DNA of 64,000 nucleotides from Microcella sp. (GCF_025808395.1 NZ_CP075524.1:1364001-1428000), one strand, 5' to 3'. Positions 33,895 through 42,945 are shown, counted from the stretch's first letter. Notes: generated by a model from the letters alone, not told the origin. A program made the numbers and translations.

Positions 33895-35487
33895 CTACTG
33901 CTCGATGATCGTGATCTCGCGCAGCACACTCGCGTCGATCGCCTCGCGCAGTCGCTCGAGCAGCTCGTCGGGCACGCGCGAATCGACGGTCAGCACGCTC
34001 AGCGCCTGGCCACCGGCCGTGTGGCGGGCGATCTGCATGCCCGCGATGTTGATGTTCGCCTCGCCGAACTCTTTGCCGTAGATCGCCACGATGCCGGGGC
34101 GGTCGGTGTAGAGCATGACGATGAAGTGCTCGGCCATCGGAACCTCGACGTCATAGCCGTTGATCTCGACGATCTTCTGCACTTGCTTCGCGCCGACGAG
34201 GGTGCCGCTCACCGACAGTTGCGTGCCGTCGCTCAGCGCACCCCGAATGGTCAACAGGTTGCGATATTCGGGGCTCTCGGCATCGGTGAGCAGGCGCACG
34301 GCCACACCGCGCTGCTCGGCCAAGAGCGGAGCGTTCACGTAGCTCACCTGCTCGCTCGAGATGCGACTGAAGATTCCCTTGAGGGCCGCGAGCTTGAGCA
34401 CGTTGACGTCGTGCTCGACGATCTCGCCGCGCACCTCGACATCGACGCTCGCGAACGACGCATCGGCGAGCGCCGCGAACACCTGGCCCAGCTTCTCCAT
34501 GAGGGGAATACCCGGCCGCACGCTCGGGTCGATCACACCTCCCGCCACGTTGACCGCGTCGGGCACGAGCTCGCCGTCGAGCGCGAGGCGCACCGACCGC
34601 GCCACCGACACGCCAGCCTTCTCTTGCGCCTCGTCAGTCGACGCGCCCAGGTGGGGGGTGAGCTGGATGGTCGGAAGGTCGAGCAGGGGCGAACCCGTCG
34701 GCGGCTCGTTGACGAACACGTCGAGACCGGCGCCGGCGATGGTGCCGTTCGCGAGGGCGTCACGGAGGGCATCCTCATCGATGATGCCGCCGCGGCTCGC
34801 GTTGACGATGCGCAGCGTCGGCTTCGCGAGCGCGAACTGGGCCTCGCCGATGAGGTTCGTCGTCTCTGGCGTCTTCGGAATGTGGATGGTGATGAAGTCG
34901 CTGCGCCGCATGAGCTCATCGAGCGACACGAGTTCGACACCGAGCTGCTGCGCGCGGGCCGGGGGCACGTAGGGGTCGAAGGCGATGAGCTCGACACCGA
35001 ACGCGGCGAGCCGCTGCGCGACGAGCACGCCGATGCGGCCCAGCCCGACGACGCCGACCGTCTTCTCGTAGAGCTCGACGCCGGTGTACTTCGAGCGCTT
35101 CCACTCCCCCGCCTTCATCGACGAGTTCGCGTCTGGAATGAATCGCGCGAGCGACAGCAGGTGCGCGATCGCCAGCTCGGCTGCGCTGATGATGTTGCTC
35201 GTCGGAGCGTTGACGACCATGACGCCCGCACTGGTCGCGGCGGGCACGTCGACGTTGTCGAGACCCACGCCCGCGCGCGCGATCACCTTGAGAGTCTTCG
35301 ATGCGGCGATGGCCTCAGCATCCATCTGCGTCGCCGAACGGATCAGCACCGCGTGAGCGTCGGCGAGCGCCGCGAGCAGGGCGGGGCGATCGGTGCCGTC
35401 GACGTGCCGAATCTCGAAGTCGGGCCCGAGGGCGTCGACGGTGGCAGGAGACAGCACTTCGGCGATGAGTACAACCGGTTTGGTCAC
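33895..35487 (-). CDS. serA: D-3-phosphoglycerate dehydrogenase (long form)
   Basis: 530-aa SerA, first step of serine synthesis from 3-phosphoglycerate. The Rossmann motif is VGVVGLGRIGVLVAQRL (about 143-159). Catalytic parts: NASRGGIIDEDAL and LTPHLGASTDEAQEKAG (His). An intervening ASB domain and a C-terminal ACT domain (about 455-530: INIAGMQIARHTAGG) follow, as in mycobacterial SerA that is inhibited by serine. The GTG at 35485-35487 begins the family N-terminus TKPVVLIAEVL. -10-like TAGCCT at 35574-35579 implies a leader of about 80 nt. Confidence 0.95.
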   Translation of the reverse strand: MTKPVVLIAEVLSPATVDALGPDFEIRHVDGTDRPALLAALADAHAVLIRSATQMDAEAIAASKTLKVIARAGVGLDNVDVPAATSAGVMVVNAPTSNIISAAELAIAHLLSLARFIPDANSSMKAGEWKRSKYTGVELYEKTVGVVGLGRIGVLVAQRLAAFGVELIAFDPYVPPARAQQLGVELVSLDELMRRSDFITIHIPKTPETTNLIGEAQFALAKPTLRIVNASRGGIIDEDALRDALANGTIAGAGLDVFVNEPPTGSPLLDLPTIQLTPHLGASTDEAQEKAGVSVARSVRLALDGELVPDAVNVAGGVIDPSVRPGIPLMEKLGQVFAALADASFASVDVEVRGEIVEHDVNVLKLAALKGIFSRISSEQVSYVNAPLLAEQRGVAVRLLTDAESPEYRNLLTIRGALSDGTQLSVSGTLVGAKQVQKIVEINGYDVEVPMAEHFIVMLYTDRPGIVAIYGKEFGEANINIAGMQIARHTAGGQALSVLTVDSRVPDELLERLREAIDASVLREITIIEQ

Positions 35488-35608
35488 GGTGACAGGTGTC
35501 CTAACAGACGGGGAACCAGCAGGGGCGCGGTGGTAGACGGAGGCCAACGCCAGTGGGGGCGACCGGTGCTCACAGGCTATCGCAGGCGGTGCGGGCAGAA
35601 TGGCCGCC

Positions 35609-35995
35609 ATGACTCCGGATGCTGCGCTCGAGCTCGCCCGCATCATCACCGCCGCCGTCTTCATCGCCATCGGAGTCGCCCACTTCGTGCCGCCCGTCGT
35701 GCGCACGATGACCGCGATGGTGCCCCGCGTCTTTCACGGCCGACCGTTCTCGCCGCGCGCCTGGGTGTGGGTGACCGGTGTCGCTGAGATCGCCGGCGGC
35801 CTCGGCCTGCTGTGGGAGCCCACGCGCGCCGCGGCGGGCGTCGCCCTCGCGGTGTTTCTCGTGTGCGTGTTTCCGGCGAACGCCTATGCCGCGCGGCACC
35901 GCGACCGGTTCGGCGCTGTCGCCGTGCCGTTCTGGCCCAGACTCGTCATGCAGCTCGCCCTCATCGCGCTCGTGCTGTGGGTGGGGCTGTTCTGA
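35609..35995 (+). CDS. DoxX-like membrane protein
   Basis: 128-aa protein with four hydrophobic helices (about 7-30, 48-68, 72-92 and 105-127). It resembles the DoxX family; the RHRDRFGAVAVPFWPRLVMQ loop is typical. Function not established in this family. ATG 35609 is preferred to ATG 35600 because CAGAAT (35596-35601) overlaps the earlier codon and lies 7 nt before the later one (leaderless). Confidence 0.75.
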   Translation: MTPDAALELARIITAAVFIAIGVAHFVPPVVRTMTAMVPRVFHGRPFSPRAWVWVTGVAEIAGGLGLLWEPTRAAAGVALAVFLVCVFPANAYAARHRDRFGAVAVPFWPRLVMQLALIALVLWVGLF

Positions 35996-36005
35996 GGGGT
36001 GACTC

Positions 36006-36401
36006 TCACCCGAAGATCGTGATCGTGCCGGTCGCGACGGCGATGATGCTCAGGCGCAGCGCGGCGATCGCGCCGAGCGACGCGAGCAGCACGAGGGCCG
36101 CCCGTGCGAGCGGCTGGCGGGTGGCGACGACGAGCGCCGCGGCGTAGATGACGACGGGCTGCGCGACCCCGAGCCACAGCACGACCCAGGGCACCTCGTC
36201 GGCGATGCCGAGCTGCGCATACAGCTGGGGCAGGCTCACGAGGCTGCCGACCCCGTCCCAGACGAACCAGCCGGCGACGATCGACAGCAGTGCGATGACG
36301 CCCCAGCGTTGCGCGCGAGTGCCTCGGTCGGTGTTCGTCGCGACGGGCTGCTCTAACTGCGCCGCCTCGGGCTTAGGTGCGGCGCTGCTCGCGGCGGTCA
36401 T
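36006..36401 (-). CDS. four-TM membrane protein, unknown (pair, second gene)
   Basis: 131-aa protein with an Ala/Glu-rich cytosolic start (about 1-30) and four hydrophobic segments (about 33-53, 70-90, 99-115 and 117-129). No family recognised. The ATG (36399-36401) overlaps the stop of the upstream gene by 4 bp (ATGA), so the two membrane proteins are translated together and may form a complex. It ends 10 bp from the convergent DoxX-like gene. Confidence 0.65.
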   Translation of the reverse strand: MTAASSAAPKPEAAQLEQPVATNTDRGTRAQRWGVIALLSIVAGWFVWDGVGSLVSLPQLYAQLGIADEVPWVVLWLGVAQPVVIYAAALVVATRQPLARAALVLLASLGAIAALRLSIIAVATGTITIFG

Positions 36402-36946
36402 CCGATGGCTCCGAACACGAAGGGCCACGGCAGCAGCACAAGCGTGCCGAGCGCGAACCACGCGGCGCGCACACCGGGGCGACCTCGGGTCAGCGCGACC
36501 GTGGCACCGAACCACAGCGCGCTCGCGATGATCGCCAAGAACTCGGCGAACTGATACAGCACCTCGATGAGCAGCGTCGGCCCGCTGAGCGGCAGACTGC
36601 CCACTCCGATCACCCACGCGACCGAGTAGGCGGCGAACACGAGGGCGCCGAGAGCGGTGACGGCGACAGTCGCCGACTTCGCTGCGGGATGCTCACTGCG
36701 AGCCGCGCTCACACCCGAGTCGCCCTGCTCAGCACCGGCGCCGCCCTGCCGCGAGCCCTTGGGTACTCCTTCGGGGTCAACGTGCTCCAGCGCATCGTGC
36801 TCGGCGTCGGCACTGCCGAGACTGGCATCGCTCGGGTGGGCACGGCCAGGGTCGACATAGCTCGGGTCGTCGAGGTCGTCCCACCGCAGTGCGGCGTCGT
36901 CGTCTGGCTGGTCGCGGCGACGCGCAGAGTCAGGTGGGCGGGCCAT
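36398..36946 (-). CDS. membrane protein with acidic N-terminal tail, unknown (pair, first gene)
   Basis: 182-aa protein. Residues 1-90 are hydrophilic and acidic (DDAALRWDDLDDPSYVDPG), then three transmembrane segments follow (about 93-115, 120-145 and 158-178). Similar Microbacteriaceae proteins have been loosely labelled DNA polymerase III gamma/tau, but nothing here resembles a clamp loader. Overlap with the next gene suggests a two-subunit membrane unit. Function unknown. Confidence 0.65.
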   Translation of the reverse strand: MARPPDSARRRDQPDDDAALRWDDLDDPSYVDPGRAHPSDASLGSADAEHDALEHVDPEGVPKGSRQGGAGAEQGDSGVSAARSEHPAAKSATVAVTALGALVFAAYSVAWVIGVGSLPLSGPTLLIEVLYQFAEFLAIIASALWFGATVALTRGRPGVRAAWFALGTLVLLPWPFVFGAIG

Positions 36947-37055
36947 GTTGCGAGCCTACCGACCGCAGCCTCGGCGTTCGCGGGACCTCGCAACCTCGCG
37001 ACCTCGCGCCCTCGCAACCTCGCCGCACGCTGCCCCACCACCCCCGCGCTGGTGG

Positions 37056-37105
37056 CCGTTTCTGGCATGAGTCGCGAAACGTTTCAGCACTCATGCCACA
37101 AACGG
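37056..37105. repeat. 50-bp inverted-repeat element with palindromic core
   Basis: 17-nt arms CCGTTTCTGGCATGAGT (37056-37072) and ACTCATGCCACAAACGG (37089-37105) pair at 16 of 17 positions. The spacer contains the perfect palindrome GAAACGTTTC (37076-37085). It is far from any start codon, which argues against an operator and suggests a dispersed repeat or structured RNA. Confidence 0.7.
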
Positions 37106-37161
37106 GGCAACTCGCGACGTAGCGGCGCGGGCGGCGAGACCAGTCGGAGCATGCAGACAGC

Positions 37162-37201
37162 ACGAGGCCGCGGCCCCTGGTTGCGGGGGCTGCGGCCTCG
37201 T
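37162..37201 (-). terminator. ilvC operon terminator
   Basis: Arms ACGAGGCCGCGGCCCC and GGGGCTGCGGCCTCGT pair at 15 of 16 positions around an 8-base loop. They lie about 120 bp after the ilvC stop. A very stable hairpin without a clear U-tract. Confidence 0.65.
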
Positions 37202-37318
37202 GGGTTCCTCAGCGTGTGGCGGAGGAGGTTATGGCGTCAGCGCACAGCGCTACCGTCGGGGTGTGCACGCGCTCGCGCGTGCACACCGACAAGCACTGCG
37301 TCAGTGACTGCGGCGACG

Positions 37319-38344
37319 TCAGCGCGCAGCGCTGCCGTCGACGTAGTCGGCGTCTTGCTGCTTCCACGAGAAGAGTGCGCGCAGCTTGCGGCCGGTCTCT
37401 TCGATGGGGTGCTGCTCGCCCTTCGCGCGAAGCTCCTTGAACTCGGGGGCTCCGGCGTCTTGGTCGTCGATGAAGCGCTTCGCGAAGGCTCCCGACTGGA
37501 TGTCGGCGAGCACGGCCTTCATGTTCTCTTTCACACTCGCGTCGAGCACGCGGGGGCCCGAGACGTAGTCGCCGTACTCGGCGGTGTCGCTGACGCTCCA
37601 GCGCTGCTTGGCGATGCCGCCCTCCCACATGAGGTCGACGATGAGCTTGAGCTCGTGCAGCACCTCGAAGTAGGCGATCTCGGGCTGGTAGCCGGCCTCG
37701 GTGAGCACCTCGAAGCCATACTGCACGAGCTGCGAGGTTCCCCCGCAGAGCACCGCCTGCTCGCCGAACAGGTCGGTCTCGGTCTCTTCGGTGAACGTGG
37801 TCTTGATGACGCCGGCGCGCGTGCCGCCGATGGCCTTGGCGTATGACAGGGCGAGATCCCATGCCGTGCCGGTGGCGTCGTTCTCGACGGCGATGATGTC
37901 GGGAATTCCGCGGCCCGCGACGAACTCGCGGCGCACCGTGTGGCCGGGAGCCTTGGGCGCGACGAGGATGACGTCGACGCCCTCGGGTGCCTCGATGTAG
38001 CCGAAGCGAATGTTGAAGCCGTGCGCGAAGGCGAGCGTCTTGCCCGCGGTGAGCTTGTCTTTGATGCTCTCGGCGAAGATCGAGCGCTGGTGCTGGTCGG
38101 GCGCGAGAATCATGATGACGTCTGCCCAGTCGGCGGCGTCGGCCACCGTCATGACGCTGAAGCCGTCGTCGCTCGCCTTCTGAATCGACTTCGAGCCGGC
38201 CTTGAGGGCGATGCTCACCTCGACGCCGCTGTCGCGCAGGTTCTGGGCGTGCGCGTGGCCCTGCGAGCCGTAGCCCACGATGGCGACCTTCTTGCTCTGG
38301 ATGAGCGCCAGGTCGGCGTCGTTGTCGTAGTAGATCTCGGTCAC
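37319..38344 (-). CDS. ilvC: ketol-acid reductoisomerase (class I)
   Basis: 341-aa enzyme converting acetolactate/acetohydroxybutyrate to dihydroxy acids (valine, isoleucine, leucine). The Rossmann motif is VAIVGYGSQGHAHAQNL (about 18-34), the beta2 loop ALKAGSKS sets cofactor preference, and the C-terminal metal-site helices contain DLFGEQAVLCGG and EVLHELKLIVDLMWEGG. Length fits the short (class I) form. It is the last gene of the ilvD-ilvB-ilvN-ilvC run, 41 bp after ilvN. Confidence 0.96.
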   Translation of the reverse strand: MTEIYYDNDADLALIQSKKVAIVGYGSQGHAHAQNLRDSGVEVSIALKAGSKSIQKASDDGFSVMTVADAADWADVIMILAPDQHQRSIFAESIKDKLTAGKTLAFAHGFNIRFGYIEAPEGVDVILVAPKAPGHTVRREFVAGRGIPDIIAVENDATGTAWDLALSYAKAIGGTRAGVIKTTFTEETETDLFGEQAVLCGGTSQLVQYGFEVLTEAGYQPEIAYFEVLHELKLIVDLMWEGGIAKQRWSVSDTAEYGDYVSGPRVLDASVKENMKAVLADIQSGAFAKRFIDDQDAGAPEFKELRAKGEQHPIEETGRKLRALFSWKQQDADYVDGSAAR

Positions 38345-38385
38345 GAGTGGTTCTCCTTGATGGGTGGGATGGATGCTGGTGGTGT

Positions 38386-38895
38386 CTAGTTCTTGAGCAC
38401 GCGCTCGCTGATGCTCTTCGAGCCTCGACCGATGGCGAGCAGGCCAGATTGCGCGATCTCTTTGATGCCGTAGGGCTCGAGCACGCGCAGCAGCGCTTCG
38501 ACCTTCGAGGTGTCGCCCGTGACCTCGATGACGAGCGAGTCGGTGGCGACGTCGACGACGCGCGCACGGAAGAGGTTGGTCGCTTCGAGAATCTGCGACC
38601 TCGTCGAGTTGTCGACGCGCACCTTGATGAGCAGGTGCTCGCGCTGCACCGACGACGAGGGGTCGAGCTCGACGATCTTGAGCACGTTGATGAGCTTGTT
38701 GAGCTGCTTGGTGATCTGCTCGAGCGGCAGGCCTTCGACCTCGACGACGACGGTGATGCGCGAGAGGCCTTCGATCTCGGTCGTGCCGACGGCCAGCGAG
38801 CGGATGTTGAATCCGCGTCGGGCGAAGAGTCCGGCCACCCGGGTCAGCAGACCCGGTTTGTCCTCAACGAGCAGTGAGAGCACGTGGTAGGTCAT
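38386..38895 (-). CDS. ilvN: acetolactate synthase small (regulatory) subunit
   Basis: 169-aa regulatory subunit. An N-terminal ACT domain (about 4-77: VLSLLVEDKPGLLTRVAGLF, FNIRSLAVG) binds valine for feedback inhibition and activates IlvB. A second conserved domain follows (about 80-165). The ATG (38893-38895) is 5 bp after the ilvB stop, so translation is likely coupled. The longer open frame upstream runs inside ilvB and is not used. Confidence 0.95.
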   Translation of the reverse strand: MTYHVLSLLVEDKPGLLTRVAGLFARRGFNIRSLAVGTTEIEGLSRITVVVEVEGLPLEQITKQLNKLINVLKIVELDPSSSVQREHLLIKVRVDNSTRSQILEATNLFRARVVDVATDSLVIEVTGDTSKVEALLRVLEPYGIKEIAQSGLLAIGRGSKSISERVLKN

Positions 38896-38900
38896 GACGG

Positions 38901-40727
38901 TTACTCTTCCTCCCACTCGGGCGCGTGGTCTCGCGCGTACTGCACCGACGAGTTGCCGACGCCCTGGGGCACCATCGGCCACACCATCGCGTCGCGGCTG
39001 ACGATGAAGTCGATGACGACGGGGCGGTCGTTGGTCTCGATCGCGAGCTTGATCGCGGGCTCGATCTCTTCGGGCTGCGTCACGCGGATGCCGAGCGCAC
39101 CGTAGGCCTCGGCGAGCTTGACGAAGTCGGGCACCATGCGCGTCTCGACGCCCTTGCTCGTCGACCCCGTCTCGAGGTCGGTGAACGAGTGCCGACCGTC
39201 GTAGAACAGCGTCTGCCACTGGCGCACCATGCCGAGCGACGAGTTGTTGATGATGGCGACCTTGATCGGAATGTTGTTGATCGTGCAGGTCGCGAGCTCT
39301 TGATTGGTCATCTGGAAGCAGCCGTCGCCGTCGATCGCCCAGACCAGGCGGTCGGGCTGCGACACCTTGGCACCCATCGCGGCGGGCACCGCGTAGCCCA
39401 TCGTTCCGGCACCACCCGAGTTGAGCCATGCGCCGGGGCGCTCGTACTTGATGAACTGCGCGGCCCACATCTGGTGCTGGCCGACGCCCGCGGCGTAGAC
39501 CGCTTCGGGGCCAGACATCTCACCGATCTTCTCGATGACCGCTTGCGGAGCGAGCAGGCCGTCGTCGGGGTCGTCGACGTAGCCGAGCGGGTACTGCGAC
39601 CGCAGGGCGTCGAGGCGCTTCCACCAGTCGGCGAAGTCGGGCGCCGACGTCTTGGCGGCGGCATCGAAGGCCGGGATGAGGTCGAGCAGCACCTCTCGGG
39701 CATCCCCCACGATGGGAACATCTGCCTGCCTGATCTTGCCGATCTCGGCGGGGTCGATGTCGATGTGGATGACCTTCGCACCGGGCGCGAATTCACTCAC
39801 CTTGCCCGTCACGCGGTCATCGAAGCGCGAGCCGAGGGCGATGAGCAGGTCGCTCTCTTGCAGGGCGAGCACAGCCGGAACGGTGCCGTGCATGCCGGGC
39901 ATGCCGAGGTTCTGGCGGTGCGAGTCTGGAAAGGCGCCGCGCGCCATGAGCGTCGTCACGACTGGCGCGCCGGTCTTCTCGGCGAAGGTCAGCAGCTCTC
40001 GGTGGGCTCCCGAGCGCACGACTCCGCCGCCGACGTAGAGCACGGGCTTGCGCGACTCGACGAGCAGCTGCGCCGCGGCCTGGATCTGCTTGCCGTGCGC
40101 CTTCGTGACCGGGCGGTAGCCGGGCAGGTCGATCTTGGGCGGCCAGATGAACGGCGCCGACTTCTGCTGGGCGTCTTTCGTGACGTCGACGAGCACGGGG
40201 CCGGGGCGCCCGGTCGTGGCGATGTGCACGGCCGCCGCGATGACGCCCGGCACATCGGCCGGGTCGGTGACGAGAAACGAGTGCTTGGTGATGGGCATCG
40301 AGATGCCCGTGATGTCGACCTCTTGGAAGGCGTCGGTGCCCATCGAGGTCGAGAACACCTGGCCGGTGATGGCGAGCAGCGGCACCGAGTCCATGTGGGC
40401 GTCGGCGATGGCCGTGACGAGGTTGGTGGCTCCTGGGCCGGAGGTGGCGATGCACACGCCGAGTCGACCGCTCGCGGCGGCGTACCCTTCGGCGGCGTGC
40501 CCCGCCCCCTGCTCGTGGCGCACGAGAATGTGGCGAATGGTCTTCGACGCCATGAGCTCGTCGTAGAACGGCATGATGGCGCCGCCCGGCAGGCCGAACA
40601 CGTCGGTGATGCCGAGTTTCTCGAGCGAGGCGAGAATGGCGCCCGACCCGGTGAGCATGGGCGGTTCGCCCTTCTTGGCCGGTGAGCTTGCGGCAGCGCT
40701 CGGCACGGCAGGTGATTCCGTCGACAT
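38901..40727 (-). CDS. ilvB: acetolactate synthase catalytic subunit
   Basis: 608-aa ThDP- and FAD-dependent enzyme joining two pyruvates, or pyruvate and 2-oxobutyrate. Motifs: VFGLPGGAIMPFYDEL, the catalytic Glu in RHEQGAGHAAEGYA (about 78-91), GPGATNLVTAIADA, and the ThDP motif DGDGCFQMTNQELATCTINN near 475. A 25-residue Ser/Ala/Pro lead precedes the fold. The ATG at 40725-40727 matches the family start. It is 50 bp from ilvD. Confidence 0.96.
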   Translation of the reverse strand: MSTESPAVPSAAASSPAKKGEPPMLTGSGAILASLEKLGITDVFGLPGGAIMPFYDELMASKTIRHILVRHEQGAGHAAEGYAAASGRLGVCIATSGPGATNLVTAIADAHMDSVPLLAITGQVFSTSMGTDAFQEVDITGISMPITKHSFLVTDPADVPGVIAAAVHIATTGRPGPVLVDVTKDAQQKSAPFIWPPKIDLPGYRPVTKAHGKQIQAAAQLLVESRKPVLYVGGGVVRSGAHRELLTFAEKTGAPVVTTLMARGAFPDSHRQNLGMPGMHGTVPAVLALQESDLLIALGSRFDDRVTGKVSEFAPGAKVIHIDIDPAEIGKIRQADVPIVGDAREVLLDLIPAFDAAAKTSAPDFADWWKRLDALRSQYPLGYVDDPDDGLLAPQAVIEKIGEMSGPEAVYAAGVGQHQMWAAQFIKYERPGAWLNSGGAGTMGYAVPAAMGAKVSQPDRLVWAIDGDGCFQMTNQELATCTINNIPIKVAIINNSSLGMVRQWQTLFYDGRHSFTDLETGSTSKGVETRMVPDFVKLAEAYGALGIRVTQPEEIEPAIKLAIETNDRPVVIDFIVSRDAMVWPMVPQGVGNSSVQYARDHAPEWEEE

Positions 40728-40776
40728 CGTGTGGGCCTTCTTGAGAGTCGGTGATCGGGAGGTCAGTGCCGCGCTG

Positions 40777-42471
40777 CTACCCGGTGACGGCTCCTTGCGC
40801 GGCTGAGCGCACGAGCTTCGAGTATTTGGCGAGGACGCCACGGGTGTAACGCGGAGGCAGGGGCGCCCAGTCGGTGCGGCGCGCCGTGAGCTCGTCAGCG
40901 TCGACCAGTAGGTCGAGGGAGCGAGCAGCGATATCAACCCGGATCAGATCACCATCGCGCACGAAGGCGATAGGACCAGCGTCTACCGCTTCGGGAGCTA
41001 TATGGCCGATGCACAGTCCGGTTGTGCCGCCTGAGAATCGACCGTCGGTCAAGAGTAGTACATCTTTGCCGAGCCCAGCCCCCTTGATGGCGGCGGTGAT
41101 GGCGAGCATCTCGCGCATGCCCGGGCCGCCCTTGGGCCCCTCGTAGCGGATGACGACGACGTCGCCGGCCGAGATCTCGCCGTTGGTGAGGGCGTCCATC
41201 GCCGCGCGCTCGCGCTCGAAGACGCGCGCGGGGCCTTCGAAGACGGCGGCGTCGAAGCCGGCGGTCTTCACGACAGCGCCCTCGGGTGCGAGCGAGCCCT
41301 TGAGAATGGTGAGGCCGCCGGTGGCGTGAATGGGGTTGTCGAGGGTGCGCAAGACCTCACCGTCGAGCGGGTCGGGGTTGAGGTCGGCGAGGTTCTCGGC
41401 CATCGTCTTGCCGGTCACCGTCATGACGTCACCGTGCAGCAGCCCGGCGTCGAGCAGCGCCTTGAGCAGCACGGGCAGCCCGCCCTGACGATCGACGTCG
41501 TTCATGACGTAGTTGCCGAAGGGCTTGAGGTCGCCGATGTGCGGCACGTTCTGGCCGATGCGGTTGAAGTCGTCGAGCGTGAGCTCGACCTCGGCCTCGT
41601 GCGCGATGGCGAGCAGGTGCAGCACGACGTTCGTCGACCCGCCGAGGGCCATCGCCACCGTGATGGCGTTCTCGAAGGCCTGCTTCGTGAGAATCTGACG
41701 CGCCGTGATGCCGTGCTTGAGCAGGTTCACGACGGCTTCGCCGCTGCGGTGGGCGTACATGTCGCGACGGCGATCGTAGGATGCTGGGCTCGCCGACCCC
41801 GGAAGGCTCAGCCCGAGCGCCTCGGCCACCGACGCCATCGTGTTCGCGGTGTACATGCCGCCGCAGGCCCCCTCACCCGGAGCGAAGGCGCACTCGATGC
41901 GGTGGGCGTCTTCGGCCGACATCTTGCCTGCTTTGACCGCGCCGACCGCTTCGAAGCTGTCGATGATGGTGATGGCCTTCTCGGTGCCGTCGCTGAGCTT
42001 CACCCAGCCGGGCGCGATCGACCCTGCGTAGAGAAAGACGCTCGCGAGGTCGAGTCGCGCGGCCGCCATGAGCATGCCCGGAATCGACTTGTCGCACCCG
42101 GCGAGCAGCACCGAGCCGTCGAGGCGCTCGGCCTGCATGACGGTCTCGACAGAGTCGGCGATGACCTCGCGACTCACGAGCGAGAAGTGCATGCCCTCGT
42201 GACCCATCGAAATGCCGTCGCTCACGCTCACGGTGCCGAACTGCAGCGGGTAGCCGCCACCGGCGTGCACACCCTCTTTCGCTGATTGCGCGAGGCGCGC
42301 GAGCGAGAGGTTGCACGGGGTGATCTCGTTCCACGAGCTCGCGATGCCGATCTGCGCTTTGCTCCAGTCGTCATCGCCCATGCCGACGGCGCGCAGCATG
42401 CCGCGCGAGGTGGTGGCTTCGATTCCGTCTGTGACGACGCGGGAACGGGGCTTGTGGTCGGCCTTCGACAT
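40777..42471 (-). CDS. ilvD: dihydroxy-acid dehydratase
   Basis: 564-aa Fe-S dehydratase of branched-chain amino acid synthesis. Cluster cysteines and motifs: VLLAGCDKSIPGMLMAAARL (about 118-137), GEGACGGMYTANTMASVAEA (about 192-211) and the C-terminal DGRFSGGTTGLCIGHIAPEA. Its start lies 9 bp after mnhG with only AAGGA next to the ATG. About the last 100 codons (40777-41085) use codons rare in the rest of the window (GTA, CTA, ATA, TCA, ACA) while the protein sequence stays family-like, suggesting a recombined 3' end. Confidence 0.95.
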   Translation of the reverse strand: MSKADHKPRSRVVTDGIEATTSRGMLRAVGMGDDDWSKAQIGIASSWNEITPCNLSLARLAQSAKEGVHAGGGYPLQFGTVSVSDGISMGHEGMHFSLVSREVIADSVETVMQAERLDGSVLLAGCDKSIPGMLMAAARLDLASVFLYAGSIAPGWVKLSDGTEKAITIIDSFEAVGAVKAGKMSAEDAHRIECAFAPGEGACGGMYTANTMASVAEALGLSLPGSASPASYDRRRDMYAHRSGEAVVNLLKHGITARQILTKQAFENAITVAMALGGSTNVVLHLLAIAHEAEVELTLDDFNRIGQNVPHIGDLKPFGNYVMNDVDRQGGLPVLLKALLDAGLLHGDVMTVTGKTMAENLADLNPDPLDGEVLRTLDNPIHATGGLTILKGSLAPEGAVVKTAGFDAAVFEGPARVFERERAAMDALTNGEISAGDVVVIRYEGPKGGPGMREMLAITAAIKGAGLGKDVLLLTDGRFSGGTTGLCIGHIAPEAVDAGPIAFVRDGDLIRVDIAARSLDLLVDADELTARRTDWAPLPPRYTRGVLAKYSKLVRSAAQGAVTG

Positions 42472-42480
42472 TCCTTGATT

Positions 42481-42945
42481 CTATGGCCCGGCGCGCGTGC
42501 CCTTGGCCGTGCCCGGTTCGTCGTCGAAGCTGCCGCCGGGCAGATCGATGCGCCCCGCCTCGTCGACATCGGGCTCGAGCTCGTCGGCGATGAGGGTGTC
42601 GGGGTCGAACTCACCCGTGCGGTAGCCGGCCCGACCCACCATGTGCGCGGCGATCGGTGCCGTGAGCAGTTGGAACACCACCACAGGAATCAGCAGCAGC
42701 AGCACGGCCCAGCTGCGCACACTGAGCGCGAGCGCGACGACGAGCAGAATCAGGCCGAGAATCTGCGGCTTGGTGGCGGCGTGCAACCGTGCGAGGGCAT
42801 CCGGAAACCGCAAGAGGCCGACGGCCGCGGCGAACGTCAGCAAAGCTGACACGATGAGCAATACCGCGGCGACGAGATCGAGCGCCGACGAGACGGGTTC
42901 CGAATCGACGAACGAGGTCGACTGCAGAAAGAGCGTCAACATCAT
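42481..42945 (-). CDS. mnhG: Na+/H+ antiporter subunit G
   Basis: 154-aa MnhG/MrpG. Three transmembrane helices lie within residues 15-105, with the family stretch VGLLRFPDALARLHAATKPQ (about 43-62). The acidic C-terminal tail of about 45 residues (FDPDTLIADELEPDVDEAG) is longer than in typical MnhG. It is the last subunit gene of the Mrp operon. It overlaps mnhF by 4 bp and lies 9 bp before ilvD. Confidence 0.92.
   Translation of the reverse strand: MMLTLFLQSTSFVDSEPVSSALDLVAAVLLIVSALLTFAAAVGLLRFPDALARLHAATKPQILGLILLVVALALSVRSWAVLLLLIPVVVFQLLTAPIAAHMVGRAGYRTGEFDPDTLIADELEPDVDEAGRIDLPGGSFDDEPGTAKGTRAGP

Larger units (their letters stand above)
36947..37318. other. 372-bp intergenic region downstream of ilvC
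   Basis: No gene seen. It contains a run of CCTCGC-type short direct repeats (about 36985-37025), a 50-bp inverted-repeat element (37056-37105) and the probable ilvC terminator (37162-37201). Open frames across it have no family resemblance and no ribosome sites. Confidence 0.6.

Noticed and set aside
40728..42480. Ile/Val/Leu leader-peptide attenuator before ilvB or ilvD
   Set aside because: The gaps are 49 and 9 bp, too short for a leader peptide and alternative hairpins.
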